Notes: generated from the letters alone by a model not told the origin. Positions 18,153 to 30,261 are shown, counted from the stretch's first letter. The stretch: DNA of 64,000 nt from an uncultured Paracoccaceae bacterium (GCA_947489705.1 CANLEQ010000002.1:186001-250000); one strand, 5' to 3'. Program-made: numbers and translations.

Positions 18153-18482
18153 CTAATGGTGGGCGGCCTCGTTCGCATCGTGACGCGCAGCGTCTTCTTT
18201 CTGCTGCACTTTCGCGTGTTCCTCGCGGGCGCGACGCTCTTCCTCGATCATCTCGGGCGTCATGACCTCCCACCGCTTGGATTTCGACTTGGGAGCGCAT
18301 TCCTGAATACGCACCAGATCGCCCACGTTGAACTGGTTGTTCTCGTCGTGGGCGCGATATTTCTTCGACTTCCGGATCGTCTTCTTCAGAACGGGGTGCG
18401 TGAAGCGCCGTTCGACCGACACGGTGACCGTCTGCGTGTTCTGGTTGGAGGTCACGGTGCCTTGCAAAATACGTTTGGGCAT
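18153..18482 (-). CDS. rpsQ: 30S ribosomal protein S17 with C-terminal extension
   Basis: 109 residues, about 25-30 longer than usual S17. The OB-fold core is normal ([61 protein letters not shown]). From about residue 78 it continues as a charged, probably helical tail ending [12 protein letters not shown]17 binds the 5' domain of 16S rRNA. The tail would extend from the body of the 30S subunit; its role is unknown. It follows rpmC by 3 bases. Confidence 0.95.
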   Translation of the reverse strand: MPKRILQGTVTSNQNTQTVTVSVERRFTHPVLKKTIRKSKKYRAHDENNQFNVGDLVRIQECAPKSKSKRWEVMTPEMIEEERRAREEHAKVQQKEDAARHDANEAAHH

Positions 18483-18485
18483 CTC

Positions 18486-18695
18486 TTACGCCTCCGACTG
18501 GGCCGCTTGCGCGGCCTTTTCGTTCAGGATCGTCTTGACCCGCGCCACGTCCCGGCGGACGATCCGCATGCGGGCCGTGTTCTCGAGCTGGTTGGTCGCC
18601 GCCTGGAAGCGCAGGTTGAACGCCTCTTTCTTCAGGGCGCCGAGCTGGTCCCGAAGCTCATCGGGCGTCTTGTCGCGCAGTTCGCTGGCTTGCAT
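18486..18695 (-). CDS. rpmC: 50S ribosomal protein L29
   Basis: 69 residues. The start at 18695 ([14 protein letters not shown]) is favoured over an ATG two codons upstream because AAAGGA lies 6-8 bases before it. Core motifs: [21 protein letters not shown] and [15 protein letters not shown]29 lies at the peptide exit and helps bind trigger factor and SRP. Normally it follows rplP directly; here two unrelated genes (18907-20329) intervene, so rpmC needs its own promoter or read-through. Confidence 0.96.
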   Translation of the reverse strand: MQASELRDKTPDELRDQLGALKKEAFNLRFQAATNQLENTARMRIVRRDVARVKTILNEKAAQAAQSEA

Positions 18696-18860
18696 CGCCA
18701 TTCCTTTCGTCAACATCACCGGAGGGCCGTGCGAACACGTCACCCTGATTCCCGGTGGAGATGGATGAACGCGCCGTATAGACAGCGGAACCGTCATTGG
18801 CAAGGGCCTCGTTGGACCGCCTTAGTCATCCAAAAATCGTTTCATCGGGCCCAAACGCAC

Positions 18861-18882
18861 GCGGCCGCCCGAAGGCGGCCGC
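18861..18882 (-). terminator. Strong GC hairpin after the CTERM gene
   Basis: Perfect 9-bp stem GCGGCCGCC / GGCGGCCGC with a CGAA loop (UUCG on the minus strand, an extra-stable tetraloop), 25 bases past the stop of the VPLPA-CTERM gene. No immediate T-run follows, so termination is likely but not certain. It separates that gene from rpmC. Confidence 0.6.
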
Positions 18883-18906
18883 ACGACTTGAGACTAAGGT
18901 TAGCGA

Positions 18907-19458
18907 TCAGGCTTTGGAAGCCTTGCGCTTGCGGCGAAGAGCCACGACGCCTCCGACGCCGGCAAGGTAGAGCAAGCCTGCCGCCGGAAGCGGCACCGCC
19001 GCCGTGTTGGTGGCGAACGTCACCTGGTTGCCGCTCGCGCCGGCCGAACCGTTGATGAAGAACGACAAGGTATCGCCCTGATTGAGCATCATCTCGAGAA
19101 AGCTCGAGCCCGTCGCGGACGCATTCGGCGAGTTGAAGGGCGAGGGCGTCGGAATGATGTCGAGCGCCGTCGTTTCACCGCCGTTCACGGCATAGCTCAG
19201 CGAGATGGAATTCGCGGGGAACCCGCCGGTCGCGTTGAACGGATTGATCGTGATGCTGGTGAACGAATTCAGCCAGTCAGCCGCCGTGAACGACAATTCG
19301 GTCCCGCCGAAGGATTCACCGGCAGTCGCGATCGCATTGGCAAGCGACGAATCTCCGCCCGACAACGGCGATTGGTAGGGTGTGGTTGTGAGCGCGTTCG
19401 CGGAAGAAACGGCAATGATCGACAAGGCTGCAGCAGCAGCAATTTTTCTCATAAACAT
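18907..19458 (-). CDS. VPLPA-CTERM sorting-domain surface protein
   Basis: 183 residues from ATG 19458 (or MRKIAAA two codons later); AGAGGTAAAG precedes it. A signal peptide (MRKIAAAAALSIIAVSSANA) is followed by a Ser/Thr/Asn/Gly-rich beta-type region. The C terminus is tripartite: VPLPAAG, a hydrophobic helix and the basic end RRKRKASKA. This is the VPLPA variant of PEP-CTERM sorting signals, processed by an exosortase in gram-negative bacteria, so the product is probably exported and surface- or biofilm-associated. No exosortase gene is in the window. Only one copy of the signal is seen here. Its position inside the S10-spc ribosomal cluster and its AT-rich upstream region suggest insertion by transfer or rearrangement. 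Confidence 0.88.
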   Translation of the reverse strand: MFMRKIAAAAALSIIAVSSANALTTTPYQSPLSGGDSSLANAIATAGESFGGTELSFTAADWLNSFTSITINPFNATGGFPANSISLSYAVNGGETTALDIIPTPSPFNSPNASATGSSFLEMMLNQGDTLSFFINGSAGASGNQVTFATNTAAVPLPAAGLLYLAGVGGVVALRRKRKASKA

Positions 19459-19708
19459 GATATTCTTTACCTCTGTTGTCGGGAGCGCCGGTCGCGGCAC
19501 TCCTTACGCAAACAGAGCTATAGCATTTTAAGTTCGGTGCTGTTTAGACAAATTTAAGAAAAGATAGGTGAAAAACTATCGTTAATTTGATCATGTGAAA
19601 AGACATCGGGATCATGGTTAATCGGTCTTACCCGAGGCCACGGGAATTGCGATCCTCATTCCAACTACGCAACATCTGCTAAAGCGCGCAAATCTTCGGT
19701 CCCTCGCC
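19459..19708 (-). promoter_or_regulatory. AT-rich upstream region of the CTERM gene
   Basis: This 250-bp gap is visibly richer in A+T than the surroundings, especially 19510-19640. On the minus strand TTGTCT (19546-19551 area) is followed by TAAAAT near 19527-19532, a possible promoter with a short 15-base spacer. The composition suggests either a silencer-bound regulatory region or recent acquisition. Confidence 0.35.
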
Positions 19709-20329
19709 TCATTCCCACCGATAGTTGAAACTGACACTCACACGCTCCTCCTCGCTCATGTTCATGGGCACCTCGTGCCGGAGCCATCCTTCCCACAAAA
19801 GAACGTCGCCCACCTCAGGAGTGACGTAGACGAACTGCTTCAGTTCACGTGCCACATCCTTGCGCCGGGGGGGCGCCGCCATCATCATCGGCAGACGCGG
19901 ATCCTCGAACTTGATCGCCGACGTTCCCTCTGGCATCGCGACATATGTGGTTCCCGAAATCACGGAATGCGGATGCAGATGCCCGGAATGGACACCGCCT
20001 TCCGGGAGTATGTTGATCCAGAGATCATCGAGGACCAGTTTCCGTGTTCCCAGGTCAAAACCAAGCGCCTCGGCAAAGCGCGCGACATGCCCATCGAGCA
20101 ACTTCGCGACCTCGGCAAAAATCGTGAAGCGCCATGTCAGATCGGTCAGCGACGCATAGCTGGTATATCCGGGAAAATCGTTTTCTTCACACCAGAGCTG
20201 TCCGGCTTCATCGTCTTCGGCAATCGAGATGCATGACGCCGCAAGTTCCGCCGGGTCGATGGAGCCCCCCCCTTCCACCAGGGCCGCCCGGTAGAGAGGG
20301 GTCACGAATAACGACGATATTTGCGGCAT
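19709..20329 (-). CDS. TIGR02466-like putative 2OG-Fe(II) oxygenase
   Basis: 206 residues resembling the TIGR02466 family of putative 2-oxoglutarate/Fe(II) oxygenases. Seen: LDDLWINILPEGGVHSGHLHPHSVISGTTYV (quoted in part: HSGHLHPHS at 114-122), IKFEDPR (140-145), GDVLLWEGWLRHEVPMN with the probable distal ligand H185, and EEERVSVSFNYRW with R196 as candidate 2-oxoglutarate contact. The exact metal triad is inferred. AAAGGAAGG precedes the ATG. It lies directly downstream of rplP (L16), separated by a terminator, and upstream of the CTERM gene. E. coli YcfD/RoxA is a 2OG oxygenase (of another subfamily) that hydroxylates L16 at Arg81, so a ribosomal substrate is an attractive inference, not shown. 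Confidence 0.78.
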   Translation of the reverse strand: MPQISSLFVTPLYRAALVEGGGSIDPAELAASCISIAEDDEAGQLWCEENDFPGYTSYASLTDLTWRFTIFAEVAKLLDGHVARFAEALGFDLGTRKLVLDDLWINILPEGGVHSGHLHPHSVISGTTYVAMPEGTSAIKFEDPRLPMMMAAPPRRKDVARELKQFVYVTPEVGDVLLWEGWLRHEVPMNMSEEERVSVSFNYRWE

Positions 20330-20397
20330 GGACCTTCCTTTAATCTAAGACGGCAGCGATTGCGGGGGGCTCATATAGGGCTAGGCTCCCCGAACGG

Positions 20398-20426
20398 GAA
20401 AAGCCCCCACGAATCGCAGGGGCTTT
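20398..20426 (-). terminator. Terminator after rplP
   Basis: On the minus strand AAAGCCCC and GGGGCTTT form an 8-bp stem around an 11-base loop, followed by TTTT. It lies 30 bases past the rplP stop and splits the S10-type operon before the oxygenase gene. Confidence 0.7.
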
Positions 20427-20455
20427 CAGAGGTCGTCGGGAATTCCGGTTGCGTA

Positions 20456-20869
20456 TTACCAGTCTTCGCGAACCACGGTACGGGTCTTGATCGGCAGCTT
20501 CATCGCTGCGAGGCGAAGCGCCTCGCGAGCGACCGTTTCGCCGACACCATCGATCTCGAACATGACCCGGCCTGGCTTGACCTTCGCGGCCCAGAAGTCG
20601 ACCGAGCCCTTGCCCTTACCCATGCGAACTTCGACGGGCTTCGAGGTGACGGGCACGTCGGGGAAGATACGAATCCATACCCTGCCCTGACGTTTCATGT
20701 GACGCGTCATGGCACGGCGCGCGGCTTCGATCTGACGGGCGGTGACGCGCTCGGGCTCGACCGCCTTGAGGCCGAAGGTGCCGAAGTTCAGATCCGATCC
20801 CCCCTTCGCCTCGCCGCGAATGCGGCCCTTGTGCATCTTGCGAAACTTGGTGCGCTTCGGTTGTAGCAT
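20456..20869 (-). CDS. rplP: 50S ribosomal protein L16
   Basis: 137 residues, full length ([20 protein letters not shown]-like [42 protein letters not shown]). L16 organises the A-site tRNA region of 23S rRNA. R82 in VRMGKGKG is equivalent to E. coli Arg81, the residue hydroxylated by YcfD/RoxA. It follows rpsC by 12 bases and is followed by a terminator, not by rpmC as usual. Confidence 0.98.
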   Translation of the reverse strand: MLQPKRTKFRKMHKGRIRGEAKGGSDLNFGTFGLKAVEPERVTARQIEAARRAMTRHMKRQGRVWIRIFPDVPVTSKPVEVRMGKGKGSVDFWAAKVKPGRVMFEIDGVGETVAREALRLAAMKLPIKTRTVVREDW

Positions 20870-20881
20870 TTCACGCCCTCC

Positions 20882-21586
20882 TTAGCGACGACCGGCGCCG
20901 CGAGGCGTCGGACCGTCTTGAAGTTCTTGTGCACGGCGATCGCGGGCGCCGGGATCATGCTCCAGGATCTCGCCCTTGAAGATCCAGACCTGGATACCGA
21001 TGATGCCGTAGGCGGTCTGGGCCTCCACACGCGCGAAATCGATATCCGCGCGCAGAGTATGAAGCGGCACACGACCCTCGCGATACCATTCGGTCCGCGC
21101 GATCTCGGCACCGCCAAGGCGGCCGGCGAGGTTCACGCGGATCCCGAGGGCACCCATGCGCATCGCATTCTGGACCGAGCGCTTCATGGCGCGACGGAAC
21201 GAGACGCGGCGCTCGAGCTGCTGGGCGATGCTCTCACCCACCAGCGCGGCGTCGAGCTCGGGCTTGCGGACCTCGACCACGTTCAGGTGCAGTTCGGACG
21301 CGGTCATCGACGCGAGCTTGCGGCGCAACGTCTCGATATCGGCGCCCTTCTTGCCGATGATGACCCCGGGCCGCGCGGTGTGGATAGTGACACGGCACTT
21401 CCGGTGCGGGCGCTCGATGATCACGCGGCTGATACCGGCGGCCTTGCATTCGCTCTTGATGAATTCGCGGATCTTGATGTCTTCGAGAAGAAGATCACCG
21501 TAATCCTTCGTGTCGGCGTACCAGCGGCTGTCCCAGGTCCGGTTGACCTGGAGGCGCATTCCGACGGGATTGACTTTGTTACCCAT
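20882..21586 (-). CDS. rpsC: 30S ribosomal protein S3
   Basis: 234 residues ([22 protein letters not shown]-type motif [41 protein letters not shown] quoted in part as [13 protein letters not shown]). S3 forms the mRNA entry tunnel with S4 and S5. The start overlaps the rplV stop by one base. Confidence 0.98.
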   Translation of the reverse strand: MGNKVNPVGMRLQVNRTWDSRWYADTKDYGDLLLEDIKIREFIKSECKAAGISRVIIERPHRKCRVTIHTARPGVIIGKKGADIETLRRKLASMTASELHLNVVEVRKPELDAALVGESIAQQLERRVSFRRAMKRSVQNAMRMGALGIRVNLAGRLGGAEIARTEWYREGRVPLHTLRADIDFARVEAQTAYGIIGIQVWIFKGEILEHDPGARDRRAQELQDGPTPRGAGRR

Positions 21587-21966
21587 TAGGCTTGCTCCTC
21601 GACCTGGCGGACCTTGATGGTGAGTTCCGAGAACGGCTTGATGATCCGACCGAAACGGCCACGCGCCCGGGGACGCCCGCGCTTCATCGTCAGGTTCTTG
21701 CCGACATAGGCCTCGGCGACGATCAGCTCGTCGACATCCAGGTTATGGTTGTTCTCGGCGTTGGCGATCGCCGACTGAAGGCACTTGCGAACGTCGTCCG
21801 AGATCCGCTTGTGCGAGAAGGTCAGATCGGTCAGCGCCTTCTCGACCTTCTTGCCACGGATCAGGGCCGCGAGCAGGTTGAGCTTCTGCGGGCTGGTGCG
21901 CAGCATGCGGACCTTGGCCATGGCCTCGTTATCGGCCACGCGACGGGAATTCTTTTCCTTGCTCAT
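21586..21966 (-). CDS. rplV: 50S ribosomal protein L22
   Basis: 126 residues ([53 protein letters not shown]). Its beta hairpin lines the peptide exit tunnel, where changes give macrolide resistance; no such change is obvious. ATGA overlap with rpsS upstream and one-base overlap with rpsC downstream show tight coupling. Confidence 0.98.
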   Translation of the reverse strand: MSKEKNSRRVADNEAMAKVRMLRTSPQKLNLLAALIRGKKVEKALTDLTFSHKRISDDVRKCLQSAIANAENNHNLDVDELIVAEAYVGKNLTMKRGRPRARGRFGRIIKPFSELTIKVRQVEEQA

Positions 21967-22241
21967 TTGCGCTTCGCCTTTCTGTCGGCGGCGTGACCGT
22001 AATAGGTCCGCGTCGGGCTGTATTCACCGAACTTCTGGCCGATCATCTCCTCGGAGACGTTCACCGGCACATGCTTCTTGCCGTTATACACGCCGAAGGT
22101 GAGGCCCACGAACTGGGGCAGGATGGTGGAGCGACGCGACCAGATCTTGATGACCTCGTTGCGACCGCTCTCGCGGGTTTTTTCGGCCTTCTTGAGGACG
22201 TAAGCGTCGACGAAGGGGCCTTTCCAGACGGAACGCGACAT
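21963..22241 (-). CDS. rpsS: 30S ribosomal protein S19
   Basis: 92 residues ([58 protein letters not shown]). It binds the 16S head near the A site. It lies 3 bases after rplB and overlaps rplV by 4 bases. Confidence 0.98.
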   Translation of the reverse strand: MSRSVWKGPFVDAYVLKKAEKTRESGRNEVIKIWSRRSTILPQFVGLTFGVYNGKKHVPVNVSEEMIGQKFGEYSPTRTYYGHAADRKAKRK

Positions 22242-22244
22242 GGA

Positions 22245-23087
22245 TCAGCGTCCTTTCTTCTTGGCGTGACGCGAGCGCACGATGAGGCTCTGCGACGCCT
22301 TGTTCTTGTTACGGGTCCGCGCACCCTTGGTGGGCTTGCCCCACGGGGTGACGGGATGACGTCCGCCGGAGGTCCGGCCTTCGCCGCCACCATGCGGGTG
22401 GTCGACCGGGTTCATCACGACACCACGGACGCTCGGTCGAATGCCCATGTGGCGCGAGCGCCCTGCCTTGCCGAAATTCTGGTTCGAGTTGTCCGGGTTC
22501 GACACCGCGCCGATCGTCGCCATGCATTCCTGCCGCACGAGACGAAGCTCGCCGGAACTGAGCCGGATCTGGGCATAGCCACCGTCGCGGCCGACGAACT
22601 GCGCATAGGTGCCAGCGGCGCGAGCGATCTGGCCGCCCTTGCCGGGCTTGAGCTCGATGTTGTGGATGATCGTCCCGATGGGCATGCCCGAGAAGGGCAT
22701 CGCGTTTCCGGGCTTCACGTCCACACGATCGCCCGAGACGATCTTGTCGCCCACGGAAATCCGTTGCGGCGCGAGGATGTACCGTTGCTCACCGTCTTCG
22801 TACTGGATCAGCGCGATGAAGGCGGTCCGGTTGGGATCGTATTCGATCCGAACCACCACGGCTTCGACTTCGTGCTTGGTCCGCTTGAAATCCACGATAC
22901 GATAGAGACGCTTCGCGCCACCGCCCTTGCGGCGCATCGTGATACGTCCGGTGTTGTTTCGGCCACCGTTCTTGGTCAACCCTTCGGTGAGGGACTTGAC
23001 CGGACGGCCTTTCCACAGCTCCGAACGGTCGATCAGCACCAGCCCGCGCTGGCCCGGCGTCGTCGGCTTGTACGACTTGAGTGCCAT
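22245..23087 (-). CDS. rplB: 50S ribosomal protein L2
   Basis: 280 residues ([61 protein letters not shown] in part). The [14 protein letters not shown] loop holds the His implicated near the peptidyl transferase centre. L2 joins the subunits. A 211-bp gap with hairpins separates it from rplW. Confidence 0.98.
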   Translation of the reverse strand: MALKSYKPTTPGQRGLVLIDRSELWKGRPVKSLTEGLTKNGGRNNTGRITMRRKGGGAKRLYRIVDFKRTKHEVEAVVVRIEYDPNRTAFIALIQYEDGEQRYILAPQRISVGDKIVSGDRVDVKPGNAMPFSGMPIGTIIHNIELKPGKGGQIARAAGTYAQFVGRDGGYAQIRLSSGELRLVRQECMATIGAVSNPDNSNQNFGKAGRSRHMGIRPSVRGVVMNPVDHPHGGGEGRTSGGRHPVTPWGKPTKGARTRNKNKASQSLIVRSRHAKKKGR

Positions 23088-23266
23088 GCTTCCTGTCTTC
23101 CGTTGTGTGGCGGGCCTCGCTGCGAGGTCCGCGGTTGAAGGGCCCCGAAGGTCCCCGTGAGGCGCAGACGCGAGGTCTGCGAAAGTCTAGATTGCAGCGC
23201 CACGGCGCGAACCGGGGCGGTGCAGCGTCTCCGACATCTCGGAAGACGCGCTTCTCGCACCTGGAA

Positions 23267-23289
23267 GGGCCCGGGTCAAGCCCGGGCCC
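23267..23289 (-). repeat. GC palindrome in rplW-rplB gap
   Basis: GGGCCCGGG (23267-23275) and CCCGGGCCC (23281-23289) form a perfect 9-bp stem around TCAAG. The core CCCGGGTCAAGCCCGGG looks like an intergenic repeat type met in related genomes (recollection, not searched). It lies 10 bases past the rplW stop and could attenuate or process the message. Confidence 0.55.
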
Positions 23290-23298
23290 GGTCGATCT

Positions 23299-23595
23299 TC
23301 AGAGACCGGTGGTCACGTCGATCGTGTTGCCCTCTTCCAGGGTGACATAGGCCTTCTTGACGTCGTTCCGGCGGCCGGGACGACCACGGAACCGCTTCGA
23401 TTTGCCCTTCGTGATGGACGTGTTCACGGCCTTGACCTTCACGTTGAAGAGCGTCTCGACCGCTTCCCTGATTGCGGGCTTCGCAGCGCTCATCGCGACC
23501 TCGAAGACGACGGCCCCGTGTTCGGACGCCATCGTCGCCTTCTCGGTGATGATGGGCTTGCGGATCACGTCGTAATGCTCTGGCTTCGTGCTCAT
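23299..23595 (-). CDS. rplW: 50S ribosomal protein L23
   Basis: 98 residues ([60 protein letters not shown]). L23 is the main exit-site dock for trigger factor and SRP. It overlaps rplD by 4 bases (ATGA). Confidence 0.98.
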   Translation of the reverse strand: MSTKPEHYDVIRKPIITEKATMASEHGAVVFEVAMSAAKPAIREAVETLFNVKVKAVNTSITKGKSKRFRGRPGRRNDVKKAYVTLEEGNTIDVTTGL

Positions 23596-24212
23596 TTCAG
23601 TCGAGCCTCCAGTGCTTCGATACCGGCCTTGGTGATGACCAAAGTATCGCGCTTCAGGATGTCGTAGACGTTGGCCCCCATCGAGGGCAGCACGTCCAGA
23701 CCTTCGATATTAGCCGCGGCGCGCGCGAAATTCGCGTTCACCTCGGCGCCGTCGATGACGAGGGCGCGTTTCCAGCCGAGGTTCTTGACCTGCTTGGCCA
23801 GCGCGGAGGTCTTCGCTTCCGTCAGATCCAGCGCGTCAAGCACGACGAGATTGCCCTCAGCCTGCTTCGCGCTCAGCGCATGGCAGAGCCCGAGCTTGCG
23901 GAACTTCTTCGTCAGGTCGTGACCGTGGCTCCGCGGAACGGGACCCTTGTAGATCCCGCCCTTGCGGAAGATCGGCGCGTTGCGGTCACCGTGGCGTGCG
24001 CCGCCGGTGCCCTTCTGGCGGTAGATCTTCTTGGTCGAATAGCTTGTTTCCGACCGGGTCTTGACCTTGTGCGTGCCTTGTTGCGCATTGTTGCGCTGCC
24101 AGCGCACGACGCGGTGCAGGATGTCCGCGCGGGGCTCCAGCCCGAAGAGGGCCTCGTCGAGTTCGACGGATCCGGCGGCGCTGCCGTCCAGTTTGATGGC
24201 ATCAGTTTTCAT
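23592..24212 (-). CDS. rplD: 50S ribosomal protein L4
   Basis: 206 residues from ATG 24212, which follows GGAGGGCGACG; the longer frame is Arg-rich noise opposite the L3 tail. Motifs: [25 protein letters not shown] (in part [16 protein letters not shown]), [14 protein letters not shown] and [15 protein letters not shown]4 reaches into the exit tunnel; in E. coli it represses the S10 operon. It overlaps rplC by 11 bases. Confidence 0.97.
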   Translation of the reverse strand: MKTDAIKLDGSAAGSVELDEALFGLEPRADILHRVVRWQRNNAQQGTHKVKTRSETSYSTKKIYRQKGTGGARHGDRNAPIFRKGGIYKGPVPRSHGHDLTKKFRKLGLCHALSAKQAEGNLVVLDALDLTEAKTSALAKQVKNLGWKRALVIDGAEVNANFARAAANIEGLDVLPSMGANVYDILKRDTLVITKAGIEALEARLK

Positions 24213-25083
24213 CGTCGCCCTCCTTCTTCTCGGTGGCGTCGCTGTTATCGGCGTTCGCGCTCTCGGAGTTGATCTGCGCTTCGGCCTCGGCAAGCGCCGC
24301 AGCTTCCTGCTCGGCCTGCTCCTTCGCCAGACGCTCGGCTTCCGCAGCCTCGGCCGCAGCAGCTTCCTCGGCGGCCGCTTGCGCGGCATGTTCGGCTTCG
24401 TCGGCGGCAGATCTGAGCGCAGCCGGGTAGATCACGTTCTCGGGCGTGGCTTTTTTGACCGCGTCCTTGATCGTCACCCATCCGCCTTTCGATCCCGGCA
24501 CCGCACCCTTGACCATGATCAGGCCACGGCTGGTGTCGGTGCGGATGACCTGAAGATTCTGGGTCGTGACGCGCGCGGCGCCCATGTGACCTGCCATCTT
24601 CTTGCCCTTGAACACCTTGCCCGGGTCCTGACACTGGCCAGTGGAGCCGTGCGAACGGTGGCTGATCGACACGCCGTGCGTGGCTTCTAGGCCGCGGAAA
24701 TTGTGCCGCTTCATCGCACCGGCAAAACCCTTGCCGATCGACGTGCCGCAGACGTCAACGAACTGTCCCTCGAAGTAATGCGACGCGATGATCTCTTCGC
24801 CCACATCGATGAGGTTTTCCGGGGCGACCCGGAATTCGGCGATCTTGCGCTTCGGTTCCACCTTGGCCACCGCGAAGTGACCGCGCATGGCCTTGGTCGT
24901 GTTCTTGGCCTTGGCCGTCCCGGCACCGAGCTGCACGGCAGCATAGCCGTGAAGGTCAGGCGTACGCTGGGCGACGACCTGAAGTTTGTCGAGTTGCAGG
25001 ACGGTGACGGGCACCTGCCGGCCATCCTCCTGGAAGATGCGCGTCATGCCCACCTTCTTTGCGATAACGCCTGAGCGTAGCAT
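24202..25083 (-). CDS. rplC: 50S ribosomal protein L3 with long acidic tail
   Basis: 293 residues, against about 210 in E. coli. The core is normal ([75 protein letters not shown]). From about residue 225 an Ala/Glu-rich helical or coiled-coil tail follows ([20 protein letters not shown]) and ends [10 protein letters not shown]3 initiates 50S assembly and shapes the peptidyl transferase centre; the tail is probably exposed. The 3' end overlaps rplD by 11 bases. Confidence 0.96.
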   Translation of the reverse strand: MLRSGVIAKKVGMTRIFQEDGRQVPVTVLQLDKLQVVAQRTPDLHGYAAVQLGAGTAKAKNTTKAMRGHFAVAKVEPKRKIAEFRVAPENLIDVGEEIIASHYFEGQFVDVCGTSIGKGFAGAMKRHNFRGLEATHGVSISHRSHGSTGQCQDPGKVFKGKKMAGHMGAARVTTQNLQVIRTDTSRGLIMVKGAVPGSKGGWVTIKDAVKKATPENVIYPAALRSAADEAEHAAQAAAEEAAAAEAAEAERLAKEQAEQEAAALAEAEAQINSESANADNSDATEKKEGDDEN

Positions 25084-25085
25084 GA

Positions 25086-25406
25086 TCAGGCCCCCATTAC
25101 TTTGATGTCGACGGCCACGCCGGCCGCCAGGTCGAGCTTCATCAGCGCGTCCACGGTCTGCGGCGTCGGATCGACGATATCCAGCATCCGCTTGTGCGTG
25201 CGGATCTCGAACTGGTCCCGGGATTTCTTGTCCACGTGCGGCCCCCGCAGGACGGTGAATTTCTCGATCTTGTTGGGCATCGGGATCGGACCCCGGACCG
25301 AAGCGCCGGTGCGCTTGGCGGTCGAAACGATCTCCTGGGTCGACGAATCGAGCACCCGGTAATCGAACGCCTTGAGGCGAATGCGAATGTTCTGGCTGGC
25401 GGCCAT
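25086..25406 (-). CDS. rpsJ: 30S ribosomal protein S10 (NusE)
   Basis: 106 residues ([60 protein letters not shown]). It acts in the 30S head and, as NusE, in antitermination with NusB and NusG. It is 2 bases before rplC and about 150 bp after tuf. Confidence 0.98.
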   Translation of the reverse strand: MAASQNIRIRLKAFDYRVLDSSTQEIVSTAKRTGASVRGPIPMPNKIEKFTVLRGPHVDKKSRDQFEIRTHKRMLDIVDPTPQTVDALMKLDLAAGVAVDIKVMGA

Positions 25407-25520
25407 ATCTGTCTCTTTCCCTTGCGGGTTTCAGTCGAGAGGTGGGGCGGAGGTCATTCCCCGCACCACATCGGACCGGTATTCGAAGTGCCTCAGAGAA
25501 ATGCCTCCGAGGCTCGGCGG

Positions 25521-25542
25521 GCCCCGGAAAGCATCCAGGGCC
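25521..25542 (-). repeat. Imperfect palindrome, copy A
   Basis: CCCCGGA and ATCCAGGGC flank four variable bases at 25522-25541. The same outer bases recur at 29561-29580, so it is a dispersed intergenic element. It lies just after tuf on the minus strand. Confidence 0.45.
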
Positions 25543-25556
25543 ACGTGGCTCGCGCG

Positions 25557-26732
<1,176 letters not shown>

Positions 26733-26806
26733 GGGATGGCCTCCTGATCTTTTGTCTTATGAGATGCGCTCCGGAATTGTGGATCCCGGTTGCATCGAAT
26801 TTCGGG

Positions 26807-26832
26807 GCCCCCGGGCGTCGCACCCCGGGGGC
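26807..26832 (-). repeat. Stem-loop between fusA and tuf
   Basis: GCCCCCGGG (26807-26815) pairs with CCCGGGGGC (26824-26832), a 9-bp perfect stem 9 bases past the fusA stop. There is no T-run. A role in attenuation or mRNA processing, allowing tuf to be expressed differently from fusA, is a guess. Confidence 0.5.
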
Positions 26833-26840
26833 ATCTGGTT

Positions 26841-28982
<2,142 letters not shown>

Positions 28983-29021
28983 GATGCGTCCTCGGGTTTG
29001 TACGGGGAACCGGTGGTCGGA

Positions 29022-29492
29022 TTACCAGCGGTAGTGGCTGAAGGCCTTGTTGGCGTCGGCCATCTTGTGGGTGTCTTCGCGCTTCTTCACGGCGGAACCG
29101 CGGCCCTGAACGGCATCGACAAGCTCGCCTGCGAGGCGCTCTTCCATCGTGTTCTCGTTCCGCGCGCGGCAGGCGTTGATCAGCCAGCGCAGGGCGAGGG
29201 CCTCGCGGCGCTCGGGGCGCACCTCGACGGGAACCTGGTAGGTCGCACCACCGACGCGGCGCGAGCGGACCTCGACCGACGGCTTGATGTTGTCGAGGCT
29301 CTCGTGGAACACCTCGACGGGCGACTTCTTGAGCTTGCCCTCGACCCGATCGAACGCGTTGTAGACGATGCGCTCGGCGACGGCTTTCTTGCCGTCGACC
29401 ATCAGGTTGTTCATGAACTTGGTGATAACCTTGTCGCCAAATTTGGCGTCGGGCAGGATTTCGCGCTTTTCGGCGGCATGACGACGGGACAT
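29022..29492 (-). CDS. rpsG: 30S ribosomal protein S7
   Basis: 156 residues ([70 protein letters not shown]). It nucleates the 16S 3' major domain and in E. coli represses the str operon from the rpsL-rpsG gap. Here that gap is 98 bp and holds a hairpin element. Confidence 0.98.
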   Translation of the reverse strand: MSRRHAAEKREILPDAKFGDKVITKFMNNLMVDGKKAVAERIVYNAFDRVEGKLKKSPVEVFHESLDNIKPSVEVRSRRVGGATYQVPVEVRPERREALALRWLINACRARNENTMEERLAGELVDAVQGRGSAVKKREDTHKMADANKAFSHYRW

Positions 29493-29559
29493 TACGTTTT
29501 CCTCAGTCTCTGATCTCAGGTGCCCCGACCATGTTGCGGGGACTCGTTGTTGCGGCGAG

Positions 29560-29580
29560 ACCCCGGAGCAAATCCAGGGC
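29560..29580 (-). repeat. Imperfect palindrome, copy B
   Basis: CCCCGGA at 29561-29567 and ATCCAGGGC at 29572-29580, matching copy A at 25522-25541 except for four inner bases. It lies 10 bases past the rpsL stop on the minus strand. Confidence 0.45.
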
Positions 29581-29590
29581 AGCCCAAGGC

Positions 29591-29962
29591 TTATTTGGGC
29601 CGCTTGGCACCATATTTCGAACGACGCTGCTTGCGGTCCTTGACGCCTTGCGTGTCGAGGACACCGCGAAGGATGTGGTACCGCACGCCGGGAAGGTCCT
29701 TCACGCGGCCCCCGCGGATCAGCACGACGGAGTGCTCCTGCAGGTTGTGCGATTCACCGGGAATGTAGCTGATCACCTCGTACCCGTTGGTCAGGCGCAC
29801 CTTGGCAACCTTCCGCATGGCCGAGTTCGGCTTTTTCGGGGTGGTGGTGTAGACGCGCGTGCACACGCCTCGCTTCTGCGGGCAGCTTTCCAGGTGCAGT
29901 GACTTGGAGCGTTTGACTTTCGGCTGGCGCGGTTTGCGGATCAGCTGTTGGATCGTTGGCAT
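29591..29962 (-). CDS. rpsL: 30S ribosomal protein S12
   Basis: 123 residues ([74 protein letters not shown]). The decoding-loop lysines (PKKPNS and RVKDLPG) are the streptomycin-sensitive wild type. It begins the str group and has its own promoter about 230 bp upstream. Confidence 0.98.
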   Translation of the reverse strand: MPTIQQLIRKPRQPKVKRSKSLHLESCPQKRGVCTRVYTTTPKKPNSAMRKVAKVRLTNGYEVISYIPGESHNLQEHSVVLIRGGRVKDLPGVRYHILRGVLDTQGVKDRKQRRSKYGAKRPK

Positions 29963-30192
29963 GCCGGTTACATTCCTCGGTGTTGCAACATCGTCTCAAT
30001 TCAAAGGATGCGCGCGCATCCCGGTTCATCTTCGTCGCGTGTCTTGCGCGTCCGCAAAACGCAAACGCCGCAGCGGACGAGCAGTCCTTGCGGTTGGTCT
30101 CCAGAGGATCGGGGCGTCATCGGCCCGGATCGTGACCACTTCCATCGATTTAAGCACTGGCCCGGGACGGATCCCGGTCGCGCAGTTGGGGC
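29963..30192 (-). other. Long rpsL leader
   Basis: No gene is seen between rpsL and rpoC apart from regulatory sites. If the promoter at 30193-30221 is right, the rpsL message has a leader of about 220 bases. It holds a perfect 16-base palindrome (GGATGCGCGCGCATCC, 30006-30021) and a GTCCGC/GCGGAC pair near 30050-30080, so structured control is possible. Confidence 0.4.
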
Positions 30193-30221
30193 CGTATAAG
30201 GCCCGAGTCGCGCGGTGTCAA
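30193..30221 (-). promoter_or_regulatory. Promoter of the rpsL-rpsG-fusA-tuf group
   Basis: On the minus strand TTGACA (30221-30216) and TATACG (30198-30193) are separated by exactly 17 bases. It sits just downstream of the rpoC terminator and points at rpsL. This is the best sigma-70 type promoter in the window. Confidence 0.75.
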
Positions 30222-30261
30222 CACCACCCGGCTGGAGCCTGCTTCTCCCGCACCAGGGCAT

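Noticed and set aside
29754-30029. A 91-codon minus-strand frame overlapping rpsL and its leader
   Set aside because: Mostly out-of-frame rpsL sequence; no homology or ribosome site.
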